64,000 nt of DNA from the NCBI RefSeq assembly GCF_014203735.1, contig NZ_JACHJQ010000005.1, forward strand, positions 530,125 to 594,124, written 5' to 3'. The DNA comes from Actinophytocola algeriensis. Lineage in GTDB: Bacteria; Actinomycetota; Actinomycetes; Mycobacteriales; Pseudonocardiaceae. Below, piece after piece: positions 45,698 to 54,870 of this stretch; the stretch's first letter is position 1, and every line of letters begins with the position of its first letter. The position numbers were made by a program, and so were the translations under genes. Under the pieces are notes generated by a model that saw nothing but the letters and a program-made list of their open reading frames with translations, was not told the DNA's origin and searched no databases.

Positions 45698-46285
45698 TTA
45701 TTGCGGAAGCTCACATCCCGCGGTGACGCTGTCGATCGTGGAGAACTTGCCGGTGATCGCGTCGGCGAGGTCGCCCGGGTAGACGCCCTCGGCGGGCAAC
45801 AGCGTCACCGACGCGGGCAGTGCCTCCGGGCGGGCCATCTCCACCAGGTCCGGCTGTTCGGCGAAGATCTCCTTGAACCGTTCGTACGCTTCCTGCTGCG
45901 TCTCTGTCCGCACCCAGTCGATCCGGTCGTCCTCGTCCAGTGCTTCTGCGGCCTGTCGCATGGCGGAATCCGGGTCGTCGCCGTCGAAGAAGGCGATCAC
46001 TGTCTGCCTTCCGCCCCGGTCGAGGCAGTACTTCTGGATCGCGTCCTCGCCGGTGTACTCACTGCCGCCGATGGCCGGGGAGTCGCCTGCCGGGGGTATC
46101 CACGGCTTGCTCGCGGCGTCCTCGTCGTCGCGCAGCAGAAAGAGCGTCACGCCGGTGCCGATGCCCGCCCCGATCACCAGTGCGGCCGCCACGATCAGCC
46201 AGACCAGCCGTCGGCGCGACCCGGTCGCGGCTTTTGGTTCCTGGGCAGGGGATTCGTCGGGGAGACCGCCGGCGTGCTCGTCCAT
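45698..46285 (-). CDS. Single-helix membrane protein with an FtsX-like extracellular domain
   Basis: A 195-aa protein from ATG 46285 (MDEHAGGLPDESP). A basic cytoplasmic segment precedes one helix (LVWLIVAAALVIGAGIGTGV). The outside part has an FtsX extracellular-domain pattern: VIAFFDGDDPDSAMRQAAEAL, then RIDWVRTETQQEAYERFKEIF, AEQPDLVEMARPEALPAS. In FtsX this domain contacts cell-wall hydrolase regulators. Here the permease helices and a FtsE partner are absent, so it may be a decoy or stand-alone adaptor. Confidence 0.75.
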   Translation of the reverse strand: MDEHAGGLPDESPAQEPKAATGSRRRLVWLIVAAALVIGAGIGTGVTLFLLRDDEDAASKPWIPPAGDSPAIGGSEYTGEDAIQKYCLDRGGRQTVIAFFDGDDPDSAMRQAAEALDEDDRIDWVRTETQQEAYERFKEIFAEQPDLVEMARPEALPASVTLLPAEGVYPGDLADAITGKFSTIDSVTAGCELPQ

Positions 46286-46471
46286 GGGCACATGCTGGCA
46301 CAGCCAGGTGATCATCCGTGGCGATTTGGTCAATCCGAAGTACACCGGCTATGCGATCTTCGATCGTTGGACGAAGCGTGAGACGTTGCTCGCCTCGGAA
46401 GGCGGTTCCGGACGTCGGCCTTGGCGGCCAAGGGGCGCCATTCGCGCGGATGGCTGACCGGCATCCTCGCG

Positions 46472-46840
46472 TCAGTCGTTCTGGTCGGTGTCGGCGGTTA
46501 TGTCGAACACCTCCTCACCGCCGAAGGTGCTGGCGGCGTCCAGCAATTTCTTGAGCATGACGCAGGCGTTCTTCAGCTGCCGCTCACGTTCCAACATTTC
46601 GACGACGCTCGGCCAGTGCATCGTCCGGCCCGCTACGGCACTTCCCACCGTCGCGATCGGCACCTCGGATCCCTGGTACTGCCACGTCCCGAGCGTCACG
46701 TCCGCGAACTTGTATCGCCGCACGAGCTCGGATTCCTGGGGAGTCAACAGCAGCTGAAAGCTGAGGGAGAAGTCGACGCCCTTGTGGCCGCCGAAAACGC
46801 CGAGCCGGTCCGACTGGTCACGTTTGATGCTGAGTTTCAT
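46472..46840 (-). CDS. Hypothetical protein, 122 aa
   Basis: A soluble protein with strand-rich N-terminal half (LSIKRDQSDRLGVFGGHKGV, DFSLSFQLLLTPQES) and a helical C-terminal half (EMLERERQLKNACVMLKKLL). No family recognised. Its ATG overlaps the stop of the TPR gene by four bases. Confidence 0.65.
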   Translation of the reverse strand: MKLSIKRDQSDRLGVFGGHKGVDFSLSFQLLLTPQESELVRRYKFADVTLGTWQYQGSEVPIATVGSAVAGRTMHWPSVVEMLERERQLKNACVMLKKLLDAASTFGGEEVFDITADTDQND

Positions 46841-47112
46841 GATGTCCCTCGGTGTCTGGCTTTCAGGAGGTCGGCGAGGATACTATGCGGAAGTTCCCAG
46901 TCCGGATCCAGCCGGATGGCCTCGCGAAGGAGCGGTTCGGCCTCGGCGTACCGGCCTTGCTCGGCGAGCATGTTGGCGAGGTGGCAAAAGGCCTCGCTGA
47001 GAGTGGGTTCGATACGGATCGCGTCGCGGAAGGCGACTTCCGCTTCCGCTTTTCTGCCTTGGTCGTACAGGGCGCGGGCCAGAAAGTAGGACCCGTCAAC
47101 CAGCAGCGACAT
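46837..47112 (-). CDS. Short TPR protein, possibly N-terminally truncated
   Basis: A 91-aa protein with two TPR units (ALYDQGRKAEAEVAFRDAI, ANMLAEQGRYAEAEPLLREAI) and a start of a third. ATG at 47112 has no RBS, and homology to TPR sequence stops right there against unrelated DNA, so the beginning may be lost. It overlaps the next gene. Confidence 0.6.
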   Translation of the reverse strand: MSLLVDGSYFLARALYDQGRKAEAEVAFRDAIRIEPTLSEAFCHLANMLAEQGRYAEAEPLLREAIRLDPDWELPHSILADLLKARHRGTS

Positions 47113-47239
47113 CGCCGCCGAGTACATCGCCGACACCCTGCACGCCGTGCATGGGCAGTGGGCCGGGCACAACCGCAACACCACCAAGAAGGGCCAGCCG
47201 CTGACCGCGGTGGGCAAGGTGCAGCGCATCGACAGCCTG

Positions 47240-47560
47240 CCCGGACATCCCCGCGCTCACCGCGATGCTGCGCGACGACGTGCGAACCTCGATGCCACCC
47301 ACACCGGGCCTGTACATCGGCCGCGACATGGTGGTGAACTACTGGATCGAGCGCGGCTTCGAGGGCATGGGTCCCCTGCGCACCGTCCAGACCTCGGTGA
47401 ACCGCCAACCTGCCGTCGCCTTCTACGACTGGCAGGCGAAGGAGGGCGCCTACCGCCCCTGACGATCGACGTCCTACGCATCACCGACGGCGCGATCACC
47501 GAGATCACCACGTTCCACGACGACCGGTTCCCACGACTGGGCCTGCCGGACCGCCTCCCC
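47240..47560 (+). pseudogene. ECF sigma factor C-terminal (SnoaL-like) fragment
   Basis: It reads MLRDDVRTSMPPTPGLYIGR, FEGMGPLRTVQTSVNRQPAV, then one missing base at ~47460 and PLTIDVLRITDGAITEITTF, FPRLGLPDRLP. This is the SnoaL-like tail of ECF41/SigG-like sigma factors. Sigma-2 and sigma-4 regions are gone. Plus-strand sequence at 47113-47230 (YIADTLHAVHGQWAGHN) belongs to another unknown gene. Confidence 0.85.
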
Positions 47561-47574
47561 GGCGGAGTAGTCCC

Positions 47575-47862
47575 GTGTGGACGCTCGCGCTACGCGGCGG
47601 CGAGCGCGTCCCTGACGCCCCGGCACACTGGCACGACGCGTTCGCCGTCGTCATCCGAGAACGGATACAGCTGGAACTACGCGGCGGCGAGCCAGGGTCC
47701 GTCCTCGACCGAGGCACCGGCTTCTGGCTACGCGGCACCGGCGTCCGCGCGCTATACAACCCCGCCCGCCGCACGGCAAGGGTGCGCATCGTGACGCCAC
47801 CGGGCCGGAATGGATGCGCACGCCTCGCGCGCAATAGTCCGAAATACGCCCATCGAGTGTGA
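47575..47862 (+). CDS. Possible small cupin-like protein
   Basis: 95 codons from GTG. LRGGERVPDAPAHWHDAFAV and IQLELRGGEPGSVLDRG, FWLRGTGVRALYNP resemble a single cupin barrel with an HWHD metal-type site. It follows the sigma-factor fragment with almost no gap, so it may be the old neighbour of that gene. The last ~20 residues look non-native. Confidence 0.45.
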   Translation: MWTLALRGGERVPDAPAHWHDAFAVVIRERIQLELRGGEPGSVLDRGTGFWLRGTGVRALYNPARRTARVRIVTPPGRNGCARLARNSPKYAHRV

Positions 47863-47912
47863 GAACGGTAGTACCCTACGCAACCTCAGGCACCTGAATG
47901 GGGGAGCGGGGC

Positions 47913-49301
47913 ATGGCTTTCGAGGACCAGCTGGACCAGACCGTCGAGCGGATCATCGACGAGGCCATAGATTTCTACATGTACTGCCTCGGGTGGACCC
48001 GACACGGCGGAAACTACATGAACGAACTGATGCACGGCTGGGAGATCACGCCACCGGGGAACCCGTCGCGAAGGTCCGGTGGGCTGTGCCTGTGCAACGG
48101 CCAGCCGGAACACTACGCGTTCGAGTACGGCGAGGGGACCAACGCGGCATCCTTTGTCTACGCGCACTTCGAGGACACAATCCGGGACGTTTTCGAGTGC
48201 TGGCGGTCCATTCCCGACCCGAAGGACTTCGAACCGCATCTGGACAACCTTCTCAATGGTGCCTGGTTCATCTCGCTAACCACGCAGGGAGACAAGATCA
48301 GCGAGATCGGCAACATCGAGATGGAGAAGATCAAGACCCTGCAGTCGCGCATCGGGAACGATGACATGGGCGGGACGATGATTCTGACGTTCGAGCAGAA
48401 CTTCGTCACCCCGCTGCCCGCGGTCATCCACGGCCAGTACGCCGTCGTCGTGCTCGTCGCCACGACGTTGCTCGCCGAGCAGCGGATCTGGGTCAAGGCG
48501 CGGGAGGACGTTCTCTCGATCGCCGACAAGACGCACGCGGCGATGAAGGAGCGAGGGACTGCCAATGTCTTCGACCTCGGTACGATCACCGCGTTCATCG
48601 ATCTGCTCGGCATGCTGCCCACCGGGGCGAAGCCCATCCTGAACAAGGCCGGAGAGGCGCTGGGCCCGCTCGCGACGTTACTCGGCATCAAGGACTCGCC
48701 GAGCAAGCCGCCGGTCGAGTTCGCCGGCGACTGGCCGAAGGACGTCATCGACAAGACCAATGCGGCGCTTCGGAAACTGGCCGAGACCATCAAGGGTCGC
48801 GAGCGGGTCATCGACCGTCAGATCAAGGAGGCGATGCGGACGGTGGTAAGCCGCAGCGGCTCGTTCGACCTTCCGAAGCCGGAGGTGCTCTCCGAGACGC
48901 AGATCGACGGCATGGCGGTCAACCTGGAGACCCTGAAGTTCCTCGCCACGAACACGATGCCGGTCATCGAGAGCCAGCTCAACAAGGCCGCGGACCTGGT
49001 CAACGCCTCGCGATACGTCGGAGGTCACTGGTACCGGCGGGCGGAGCTCAACACGTGGGACACCGAGTACGGGCCGTATGACACGTGGTCGGCGCTGGCC
49101 GACCTGGCCGAAGGACTCATCACCGACCTCGCATGGGAGGTCAAGGAGTCCGCCACCCACCTGTCGCTCGCGGCCGACGACCTGGGGCGGACCGAGGCGG
49201 CCATCGAGGCCTCGATGGCCAAGCACGCCGAGCAGCTCGGTGGTGGCAGCGGTCACACGCCCATCAAGGACGCCAACGACTGGCTCGAATCGGGTCAGTG
49301 A
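47913..49301 (+). CDS. Unknown 462-aa protein, first of a coupled pair
   Basis: ATG at 47913 has GGGGGAG upstream. The N-terminal ~150 residues are mixed alpha/beta (FYMYCLGWTRHGGNY, FEYGEGTNAASFVYAHFED). A hydrophobic patch (AVVVLVATTLLAEQ) and a Gly/Leu segment (LLGMLPTGAKPILNKAGEALG) follow. The last ~190 residues are long helices ending with WSALADLAEGLITDLAWEVK and AADDLGRTEAAIEAS, reminiscent of WXG100/ESX-type helical proteins. No signal peptide. Its TGA overlaps the ATG of a membrane-anchored beta-propeller. No known family. Confidence 0.7.
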   Translation: MAFEDQLDQTVERIIDEAIDFYMYCLGWTRHGGNYMNELMHGWEITPPGNPSRRSGGLCLCNGQPEHYAFEYGEGTNAASFVYAHFEDTIRDVFECWRSIPDPKDFEPHLDNLLNGAWFISLTTQGDKISEIGNIEMEKIKTLQSRIGNDDMGGTMILTFEQNFVTPLPAVIHGQYAVVVLVATTLLAEQRIWVKAREDVLSIADKTHAAMKERGTANVFDLGTITAFIDLLGMLPTGAKPILNKAGEALGPLATLLGIKDSPSKPPVEFAGDWPKDVIDKTNAALRKLAETIKGRERVIDRQIKEAMRTVVSRSGSFDLPKPEVLSETQIDGMAVNLETLKFLATNTMPVIESQLNKAADLVNASRYVGGHWYRRAELNTWDTEYGPYDTWSALADLAEGLITDLAWEVKESATHLSLAADDLGRTEAAIEASMAKHAEQLGGGSGHTPIKDANDWLESGQ

Positions 49302-50524
49302 TGGTTGTGGACCGGAAGAAGTCGGCCCTGTGGATCGCAGTGGGGGTGGTGGCCGCGCTGGCCGCCGTCCTCGTGGTGGTGCTGGTCAGCCGGGACGAGG
49401 ACCCGCCGCCACCCGGGACCCGAGCCGAGCTGGCCCCACTGGCGCTGTCCGATCGCGTCTGGACGGCCGATGGCGTCACGCTGTCACTCAACCGGGGGAG
49501 CATCGCCCTGCGCGACGGTCGGCTGCTCGCCCGCACGGAGGAGGGCATCGAACTCCTCGACGTCGGGTCCGGCAAGGCCCTGTGGGCACAGGCCGACCAG
49601 GCGGACCTGCCGGGCAGGACCGTCGCACTGGACCTGAGCGCCAGCCCGCGGCTGCCCCTTCTGGTGGGCAACGGCGTCCTGGTTGGCTACAACGTGTTCC
49701 AGTGCGATCTGGTCGAGCCGGGTGTGGCGTTGCTGTCGGGCGATACCGGCGACGTGGTGTGGCAGACACCGACGACGCCGGCGGAGGGCTGCGCGCAGAA
49801 CAGGGTGGGTTGGAAGCAGGAACTGTGGGCGGCGGACGACACCACGGCCCTGGTCACCGTGACACCGAACGACGGCAGTCCGGCCGACCTGGCACAGGTG
49901 CGGGTCGTGGCCCTGGACGTGGCCACCGGTCAGCGGAAGTGGGAACACCAGGGCGCGTGGCCGTACGCCACAGCCGGCGGCGTCGCACTACTGTCGACGA
50001 CCAAGCCGCTCCCGGCCGGACGCTTCACCGGCTCCGGCACGGTCACCGCGCTCGACCTGGCCACCGGGCAGCCCACGTGGAGCGTCGACGACGCCCACCT
50101 GGTGCGTACGGCCGGTGACTTCGTCGTGATCGTGACCACAGACAAGACCGTTCGGGTCCTGGACGCCGCCACGGGTCGCGAGGTCGCAAGACTCCCCGAC
50201 GCAGACCCCGAGTCGTGCGTCGCCGACACGACGCTGGTGGCATGCCAGGCCGGCACGCGACTGGTGACGTTCCGCCTGAACGACAAGGCGGTGAAGACCG
50301 CACCGCTCGACACGGGCACGACCCTGCTGTCAGTCGTCGAGGGCCGCGTCTCGGTGGAGAACCCCCGACGGAACCCGCCGATCGTCACGATGGACCGCAC
50401 GGGCCACGTCGTCGACGAGAAGCCGCCCGGCGAGCTCATCGCCATGACAGACGACCTGCTGCTGGTCAGGGTCACCCGATCCGAGGACGACGATTTCCTG
50501 GCCGCCTACCGGCTCAAGGCCTAG
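49301..50524 (+). CDS. Membrane-anchored PQQ-like beta-propeller protein
   Basis: A 407-aa protein: a short basic start, one helix (LWIAVGVVAALAAVLVVVLVS), then an extracellular PQQ-like propeller with repeats such as VALDVATGQRKWEHQG, VTALDLATGQPTWSVDD and VRVLDAATGREVARLPD. Such domains bind partners or sense ligands. It is translationally coupled (TGATG at 49299) to the unknown gene upstream, suggesting a joint complex. Confidence 0.8.
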   Translation: MVVDRKKSALWIAVGVVAALAAVLVVVLVSRDEDPPPPGTRAELAPLALSDRVWTADGVTLSLNRGSIALRDGRLLARTEEGIELLDVGSGKALWAQADQADLPGRTVALDLSASPRLPLLVGNGVLVGYNVFQCDLVEPGVALLSGDTGDVVWQTPTTPAEGCAQNRVGWKQELWAADDTTALVTVTPNDGSPADLAQVRVVALDVATGQRKWEHQGAWPYATAGGVALLSTTKPLPAGRFTGSGTVTALDLATGQPTWSVDDAHLVRTAGDFVVIVTTDKTVRVLDAATGREVARLPDADPESCVADTTLVACQAGTRLVTFRLNDKAVKTAPLDTGTTLLSVVEGRVSVENPRRNPPIVTMDRTGHVVDEKPPGELIAMTDDLLLVRVTRSEDDDFLAAYRLKA

Positions 50525-50536
50525 TCCGAAGCACAA

Positions 50537-50563
50537 GAGGCCCGTCCCCTGGTGGCGGGCTTC
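50537..50563. terminator. Hairpin after the beta-propeller gene
   Basis: GAGGCCCG (50537-50544) pairs with CGGGCTTC (50556-50563), with one G-T. Confidence 0.5.
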
Positions 50564-50719
50564 CCGGTGCCGGGTGCTTTCCACGATACGGGCGCTGAAC
50601 GTGCCGCCTCCGCCGCCGTAGGCCCCGAGTACCGCGCCGTAGATGTGTTCCCAGGCCACGCGGCTCACGTCGCGGGCGGCACGCCGCGGTGCGGAAGGCC
50701 GCGAAGACGGGGTTCAGCT

Positions 50720-50878
50720 GTGATGAAGGAGAAGGAGAAAATCAGGAGAGTTCACTATGCCGTTGATGAGGTAAATTGCATTCAACTGACCTGAGCTACT
50801 TTGTTTTATGCAGGGGATTCTCTATTTTCGCAGGTCGCGGAAATATGCAAACCGCGCTGGGGGTCAAGGGGTCGCTGG
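50720..50878 (+). repeat. Three-copy repeat with candidate structured RNA, copy 3
   Basis: It aligns with the first ~150 bases of copies 1 and 2. The 23-codon ORF is intact (50723-50794, MKEKEKIRRVHYAVDEVN start). The outer stem is GACCTG 50788-50793 with CAGGTC 50831-50836. The inner stem is TTTGT 50800-50804 with GCAGG 50810-50814, held largely by G-U pairs, loop 5 nt. The alignment ends at AAGGGGTCGC; 50879-51103 has no readable gene. Confidence 0.68.
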
Positions 50879-51103
50879 GGTCGATCCTGTCGGCCTGACG
50901 GACTGTTGGTTCGGCGTGTTTGTGCAACTCAGGGGTCTGCTCGTCTCTGGTGTCGATCTTATCGGGTACTCGTCTGCGGGCCGGGTGCGTCGACGCCGGG
51001 GCGCCGTGCGCCTGATGCTCTCGGGACCTATACTTGGTGAAATCGCCACCGAGAATTGGGTGTGACTTGCCAATCTGGCCTTTCCCTCTGTCCGTTCTAG
51101 CGG

Positions 51104-51426
51104 TCAGGTGGTGGGAGGTTCAATGGCTCGGATTCCGGACATGTGGTGGTGGATGCGGATTATGTCATCGATGAGCATGATGACGGGGGTGGTCGGTGTG
51201 CGGCTTTCTGCGAACTCGGTCTGCAGTTTTGTGAGTAGTACGGGCCAGAGAAGTTCTGCTAGTCGTGGTTTGTCGATGGGTATTCGCATTTGGCCGAACG
51301 GTATCTTGATGTCGTGGTGATGTTCGCGGGCCTTTGTCAGCTTGTCGCGTAGTTCTTCTTCCCACATCTGGGTTGTCGCGGTTGAGTCTGTTAGGGCGGT
51401 GGCGGCTTCGACGAGTTCGTCGTCGG
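51104..51426 (-). pseudogene. 3' part of a gene cut by the IS3 element
   Basis: It reads LTDDELVEAATALTDST, EEELRDKLTKAREHHH and a natural end ...GIRAIEPPTT. The first codons of the open frame (MPPRSWGK) lie inside the IS terminal repeat, so the true start was removed. Family unknown. Confidence 0.7.
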
Positions 51427-51475
51427 TGAGCTTCCCCCAAGATCGTGGAGGCATGGACTATGAGGATCATGTGTC

Positions 51476-51766
51476 ATGCCCGAGAAGAGGCGGAAGTTCG
51501 ACCGGGAGTTCCGTGAGGGAGCTGTTCGGATCGTCCGCGAGACGAACAAACCGATCGTCCAGGTAGCTGCTGACCTGGGGATTCGTGCCGGGACGCTGGC
51601 GAACTGGGTGAAGCAGGACAAGATCGCGCGTGGCGAGAGCGAAGGGCTGAGCGGCGACGAGCGGGCCGAGTTGGCCCGGTTGCGGGCGGAGAACGCCGAG
51701 TTGCGGATGGAGCGCGATGTCCTCAAGCGATCGGTGGTCCTGTGGGTGAAGGAGGCGACGCGGTGA
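51476..51766 (+). CDS. IS3 transposase OrfA
   Basis: A 96-aa HTH protein ([33 protein letters not shown]) with a leucine-zipper-like segment ([19 protein letters not shown]). It ends with GTGA overlapping OrfB. Confidence 0.93.
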   Translation: MPEKRRKFDREFREGAVRIVRETNKPIVQVAADLGIRAGTLANWVKQDKIARGESEGLSGDERAELARLRAENAELRMERDVLKRSVVLWVKEATR

Positions 51767-52661
51767 GCCTGGCCGCGTTCATCGCCGACCAGAGGACCAG
51801 CCATCACGTGCCGCACGCGGTCGCTTGCCGGGCTCTGACCGTGTCGGAGTCCTGGTTCTACAAGTGGAACTCCCGCCGGCACCAGCAGGCGCCCACGCGG
51901 GCCGAACAGCGGCGGACCGAGGTTGACGCGGCGGTCGTCGAGGCGTTCGAGGCTGCTCACGGTCTGCACGGTTCGCCGCGTGTTCACGCCGACTTACGTG
52001 CCGATGGTTGGGTAGTGAGCGAGAAGACGGTGGCGAAGTCGATGGCCCGCCAAGGCCTGGTCGCCCGAGGGAAGAAGCGGCGGAAGAATCTGACTCGGCC
52101 GGACAAGCGGGCGGTGCCGTTTCCGGATCTCGTTCAGTGGGACTTCGCCGCGTCGGCGCCGAACATAAAATGGGTTGGCGACATGACCGAAATCCCCACC
52201 GACGAGGGCAAGATCTACCTGTCGACGGCGATCGACCTGTTCTCCCGCCGGCTGCTCGGCTACGCCACCAGCGCCCACCCGGACGCCGAACTCGCTGGTG
52301 AGACCATGAAGATGGCCGTCGCCGCCCGCGGCGGGAAGGCTCGGGTGGCCGGGGTGATCTTCCACTCCGACCGTGGATCGACCTACACCGTGCACGATTT
52401 CACTGTGCTCTGTGACAAGCTCGGCATTCGGCAGTCGATGGGTCGGACCGGGTCGTGTTTCGACAATGCTGCAGCCGAGTCGTTCTTCTCAACGTTGGAA
52501 CACGAAGTGCTCTCCCGACACCATTTCAAAACCCGGAAAGAAGCACAACAGACTATTGTCGAGTGGGTTGTCGACTTCTATAATCGGCGACGTCGTCGCA
52601 GTTCCTGTGGCATGCAGTCCCGATCGACTACGAGACCACTGCGGCCAACCGAGCCGCATAG
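51763..52661 (+). pseudogene. IS3 transposase OrfB, frameshifted at the end
   Basis: It holds the HTH_21 region and the rve DDE core (WVGDMTEIPTDEG, FHSDRGSTYT, DNAAAESFFSTLEHE), all three acidic residues present. A small indel near 52620 moves the last ~14 codons (DYETTAANRAA) out of frame; the shifted frame runs on into flanking DNA to 52947. The catalytic core is whole, so some activity may remain. Confidence 0.88.
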
Positions 52662-52692
52662 AGGAGTCCTCCACGGTTCGGGGGGAAGCTCA

Positions 52693-52962
52693 CAGGATGT
52701 TGGGTCTGCCGCTGATCCGTCGTCCCTCGGCAGCGGTGTCGCTGACCCGGAAGAGCGGGAACAGCGTGCCGCGGGTGTGGAGGTCTTGCAGGTCCTCGAG
52801 TGTGAGGGACAGGCCGCGTTTCTTGGCTTCGTCGATGAACTGGCTGGCGTCGAACAGCGCGTCCTGTGTGAACACCGCCGGGATCGCCAAGAGATCGAGA
52901 GAGGACACGTGCGCGGTCGTGGGTGCTCTGCGCGACTGATCGGATGACGCGGATGCGGACAC
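52693..52962 (-). pseudogene. 5' part of a gene cut by the IS3 element
   Basis: A real start: ATG 52962, then LDLLAIPAVFTQDALFDASQ, DEAKKRGLSLTLEDLQDLHT and GTLFPLFRVSD up to the IS end. It resembles the N-terminus of large actinobacterial hypothetical proteins. The remainder is not recognisable on the far side of the IS. Confidence 0.65.
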
Positions 52963-53099
52963 CTGTTCATCCTCGGCTCAAGGTCAGCCCCTCGGGTGTC
53001 CGGACTCACCTCCGTTGAGGAATTTGGGTCCTCGGTGTCCCCACGGGGCCGATATTTCGGAGTTCAGGGGTGTCCGGTTGGAGGGGGTTGGGAGGAGTT

Positions 53100-53357
53100 G
53101 TGGTGGGTGAGAGGTTGTTGTTGACGCCGGGGCAGGCGGCTGAGGTGTTGCAGGTGCGGGAGTCGTGGTTGCGGCGGCGGGTTGCGGAGCGTCGGGTGCC
53201 TTGTTGTTTTGTGGGCAAGCATCTGCGGTTCTCGTGGGCGGATCTGGAGGCGATCGTGGCTGACGGCGCTCACCCGGCCAGAGTCGCGGGCCCGCACCAC
53301 CGTCGCCGTCCTTTGGATCGCGACCGTCCGTCCGGTTCACCCGATCGGCGGGCATGA
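53100..53357 (+). CDS. Excisionase/MerR-type HTH protein
   Basis: About 85 aa from GTG 53100 with GGAGG five bases upstream. LLLTPGQAAEVLQVRESWL, RRVAERRVPCCFVGKHLRF and SWADLEAIVA form the helix-turn-helix_17 fold of phage and plasmid excisionases. It lies directly before the integrase gene, as Xis genes do. The last ~25 residues are Arg/Pro-rich. Confidence 0.82.
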   Translation: MVGERLLLTPGQAAEVLQVRESWLRRRVAERRVPCCFVGKHLRFSWADLEAIVADGAHPARVAGPHHRRRPLDRDRPSGSPDRRA

Positions 53358-53458
53358 CCACATACGGCCTTGCTCTCTCGGGGCTACGGAGCGTCCATGG
53401 TGCCGTGCCCCAATCGTTCGTTCGGGGCTGTCCTCAGTCGAGGAAAGAGTGATGCTGA

Positions 53459-54662
53459 ATGGCGTGGGTGGAGAAGCACGGGTCGGGGTTCCGGGTCCGA
53501 TCGGTTGCCGGACGGGAGCGTCCCGTCTGAGCCCGGGTTCAGTACGTACCGTGCGGCGGCCGATCGCGCGGCTGATGTGGAGTCCGAGCAGCGGACCGGG
53601 GCGTTCGTGGATCCGCGGTTGGCGCAGACGTGTGTGGGGGAGTGGGTCCGGCGATGGTCGGACGCGCACGATGTCGGTGCGGGGACGTGGGCGAAGTACG
53701 ACTCGCATCTGCGCAACCACATCCTGCCCCGGTTCGGCGAGGTGGAATTGGGTGAGATCGGGCGGATGACGGTGAAGGCGTGGGTGAAGTCGCTGCGCCG
53801 GTCGCTGGCCGAGCCGACCGTGCGGGATGTGGTGTCGCTGTTCTCGACGATCATGAACGAAGCGGTCGACGAGGGACTGATCGCAGCGAACCCGTGTCGC
53901 CGACTGCGGGTCAACACCGGCGCTGGTGATGAGCGGCCTGTCGCGACACCGGAGCAGGTGGCGTTGATCGTCGGGCGGGCGCGGTTGATGGATCGTGTGA
54001 TGATGATCATGGCCGCTTATGGTGGGATGCGGTGGGGTGAACTCGCTGGTCTGCAGTGGCGGCGGGTCGACCTGGACGGCGGCCACTTGAGCACCGACGC
54101 CAAGGTTGGGGCCCTGCACGAAGTCGGTGGAACGTTGACGTTGGGGCCGCCGAAGACCAAGGCCAGTGTCCGTACCGTGCACCTGCCGCCGTTCCTGGTC
54201 GACCTGCTCGCCGAGCTGCGAGAGTCACATCCCGGGGCCCGGTATGTGTTCACGGCGGTGGAGGGTGGATGGCATCGGCGGGCGAACTTCCGGCGACGGG
54301 TCTGGCTGCCCGCCGTCGCAGGTGACGTCAAGCGTGGCTGGAACCCGATCGCACCCGGTCTGCACTTTCATGACCTGCGTCACACGCACAACACATGGCT
54401 GATCGAGGACCACGTTCCCGACGTGCTGCGGCACCGCCGGATGGGACACCGGCAGAAGGGCGTGTCCGGGATCTACTCCCACGTCACCCCACCCATGATC
54501 GCCGCGATGCTCGACGGGCTGCAGCGACGGTGGGAGCAAACTGGGAGCACGGACGTGGGTGACCACTACTGGGACGCAAGTGTGGTCAAGATCAGTTGCT
54601 CCCAATCTGCTCCCACAACGCAGAAACGGCCTGTCGGTGATGATCACCAACAGGCCGTCTGA
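53459..54662 (+). pseudogene. Tyrosine integrase with an N-terminal frameshift
   Basis: The expected start MAWVEKHGSGFRVR (ATG 53459) is in a frame that stops at 53532. The body resumes in another frame at LPDGSVPSEPGFSTYR; two missing bases near 53500 explain it. The body has the SAM-like core domain (TWAKYDSHLRNHILPRF) and catalytic residues: Arg in GGMRWGELAG, Lys in KTKASVRTV, HDLRHTHNTW, and the Tyr in GIYSHV. Its last codons form the terminator of the neighbouring tRNA cluster, so the element probably integrates at this tRNA locus. Confidence 0.85.
54626..54658. terminator. Terminator of the tRNA cluster, inside the integrase 3' end
   Basis: ACGGCCTGT (54626-54634) pairs with ACAGGCCGT (54650-54658), and the loop contains a nested GGTGATGATCACC palindrome. 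It lies 22 nt after the 3' end of tRNA-Val on the minus strand. Confidence 0.75.
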
Positions 54663-54679
54663 CCAGCGCGTATGTCTGG

Positions 54680-54751
<72 letters not shown>

Positions 54752-54752
54752 G

Positions 54753-54824
54753 AGGCGGCGGCGGGAATCGAACCCGCGTACAGGGCTTTGCAGGCCCTTG
54801 CCTAAGCCACTCGGCCACGCCGCC
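54753..54824 (-). tRNA. tRNA-Cys (GCA)
   Basis: Acceptor GGCGGCG/CGCCGCC, anticodon loop CTGCAAA, T-loop GGTTCGATTCC, discriminator U as usual for Cys. Directly before tRNA-Val. Confidence 0.95.
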
Positions 54825-54870
54825 GTGGCTACCGCGTGGAGTTGGGGGTTATGGGAATGGCCCCTTCTCG

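Larger units (their letters stand above)
51427..52692 (+). mobile_element. IS3-family insertion sequence
   Basis: About 1.27 kb. Terminal inverted repeats: TGAGCTTCCCCCAAGATCG (left) against TGAGCTTCCCCCCGAACCG (minus strand at right), continuing with TGGAGG. orfA and orfB are inside. No matching direct repeats flank it, so the locus was rearranged after insertion. Confidence 0.85.

Noticed and set aside
9791..50878. The three spaced repeats as a CRISPR array
   Set aside because: Copies are long, diverged and tens of kilobases apart, with no spacers or cas genes.
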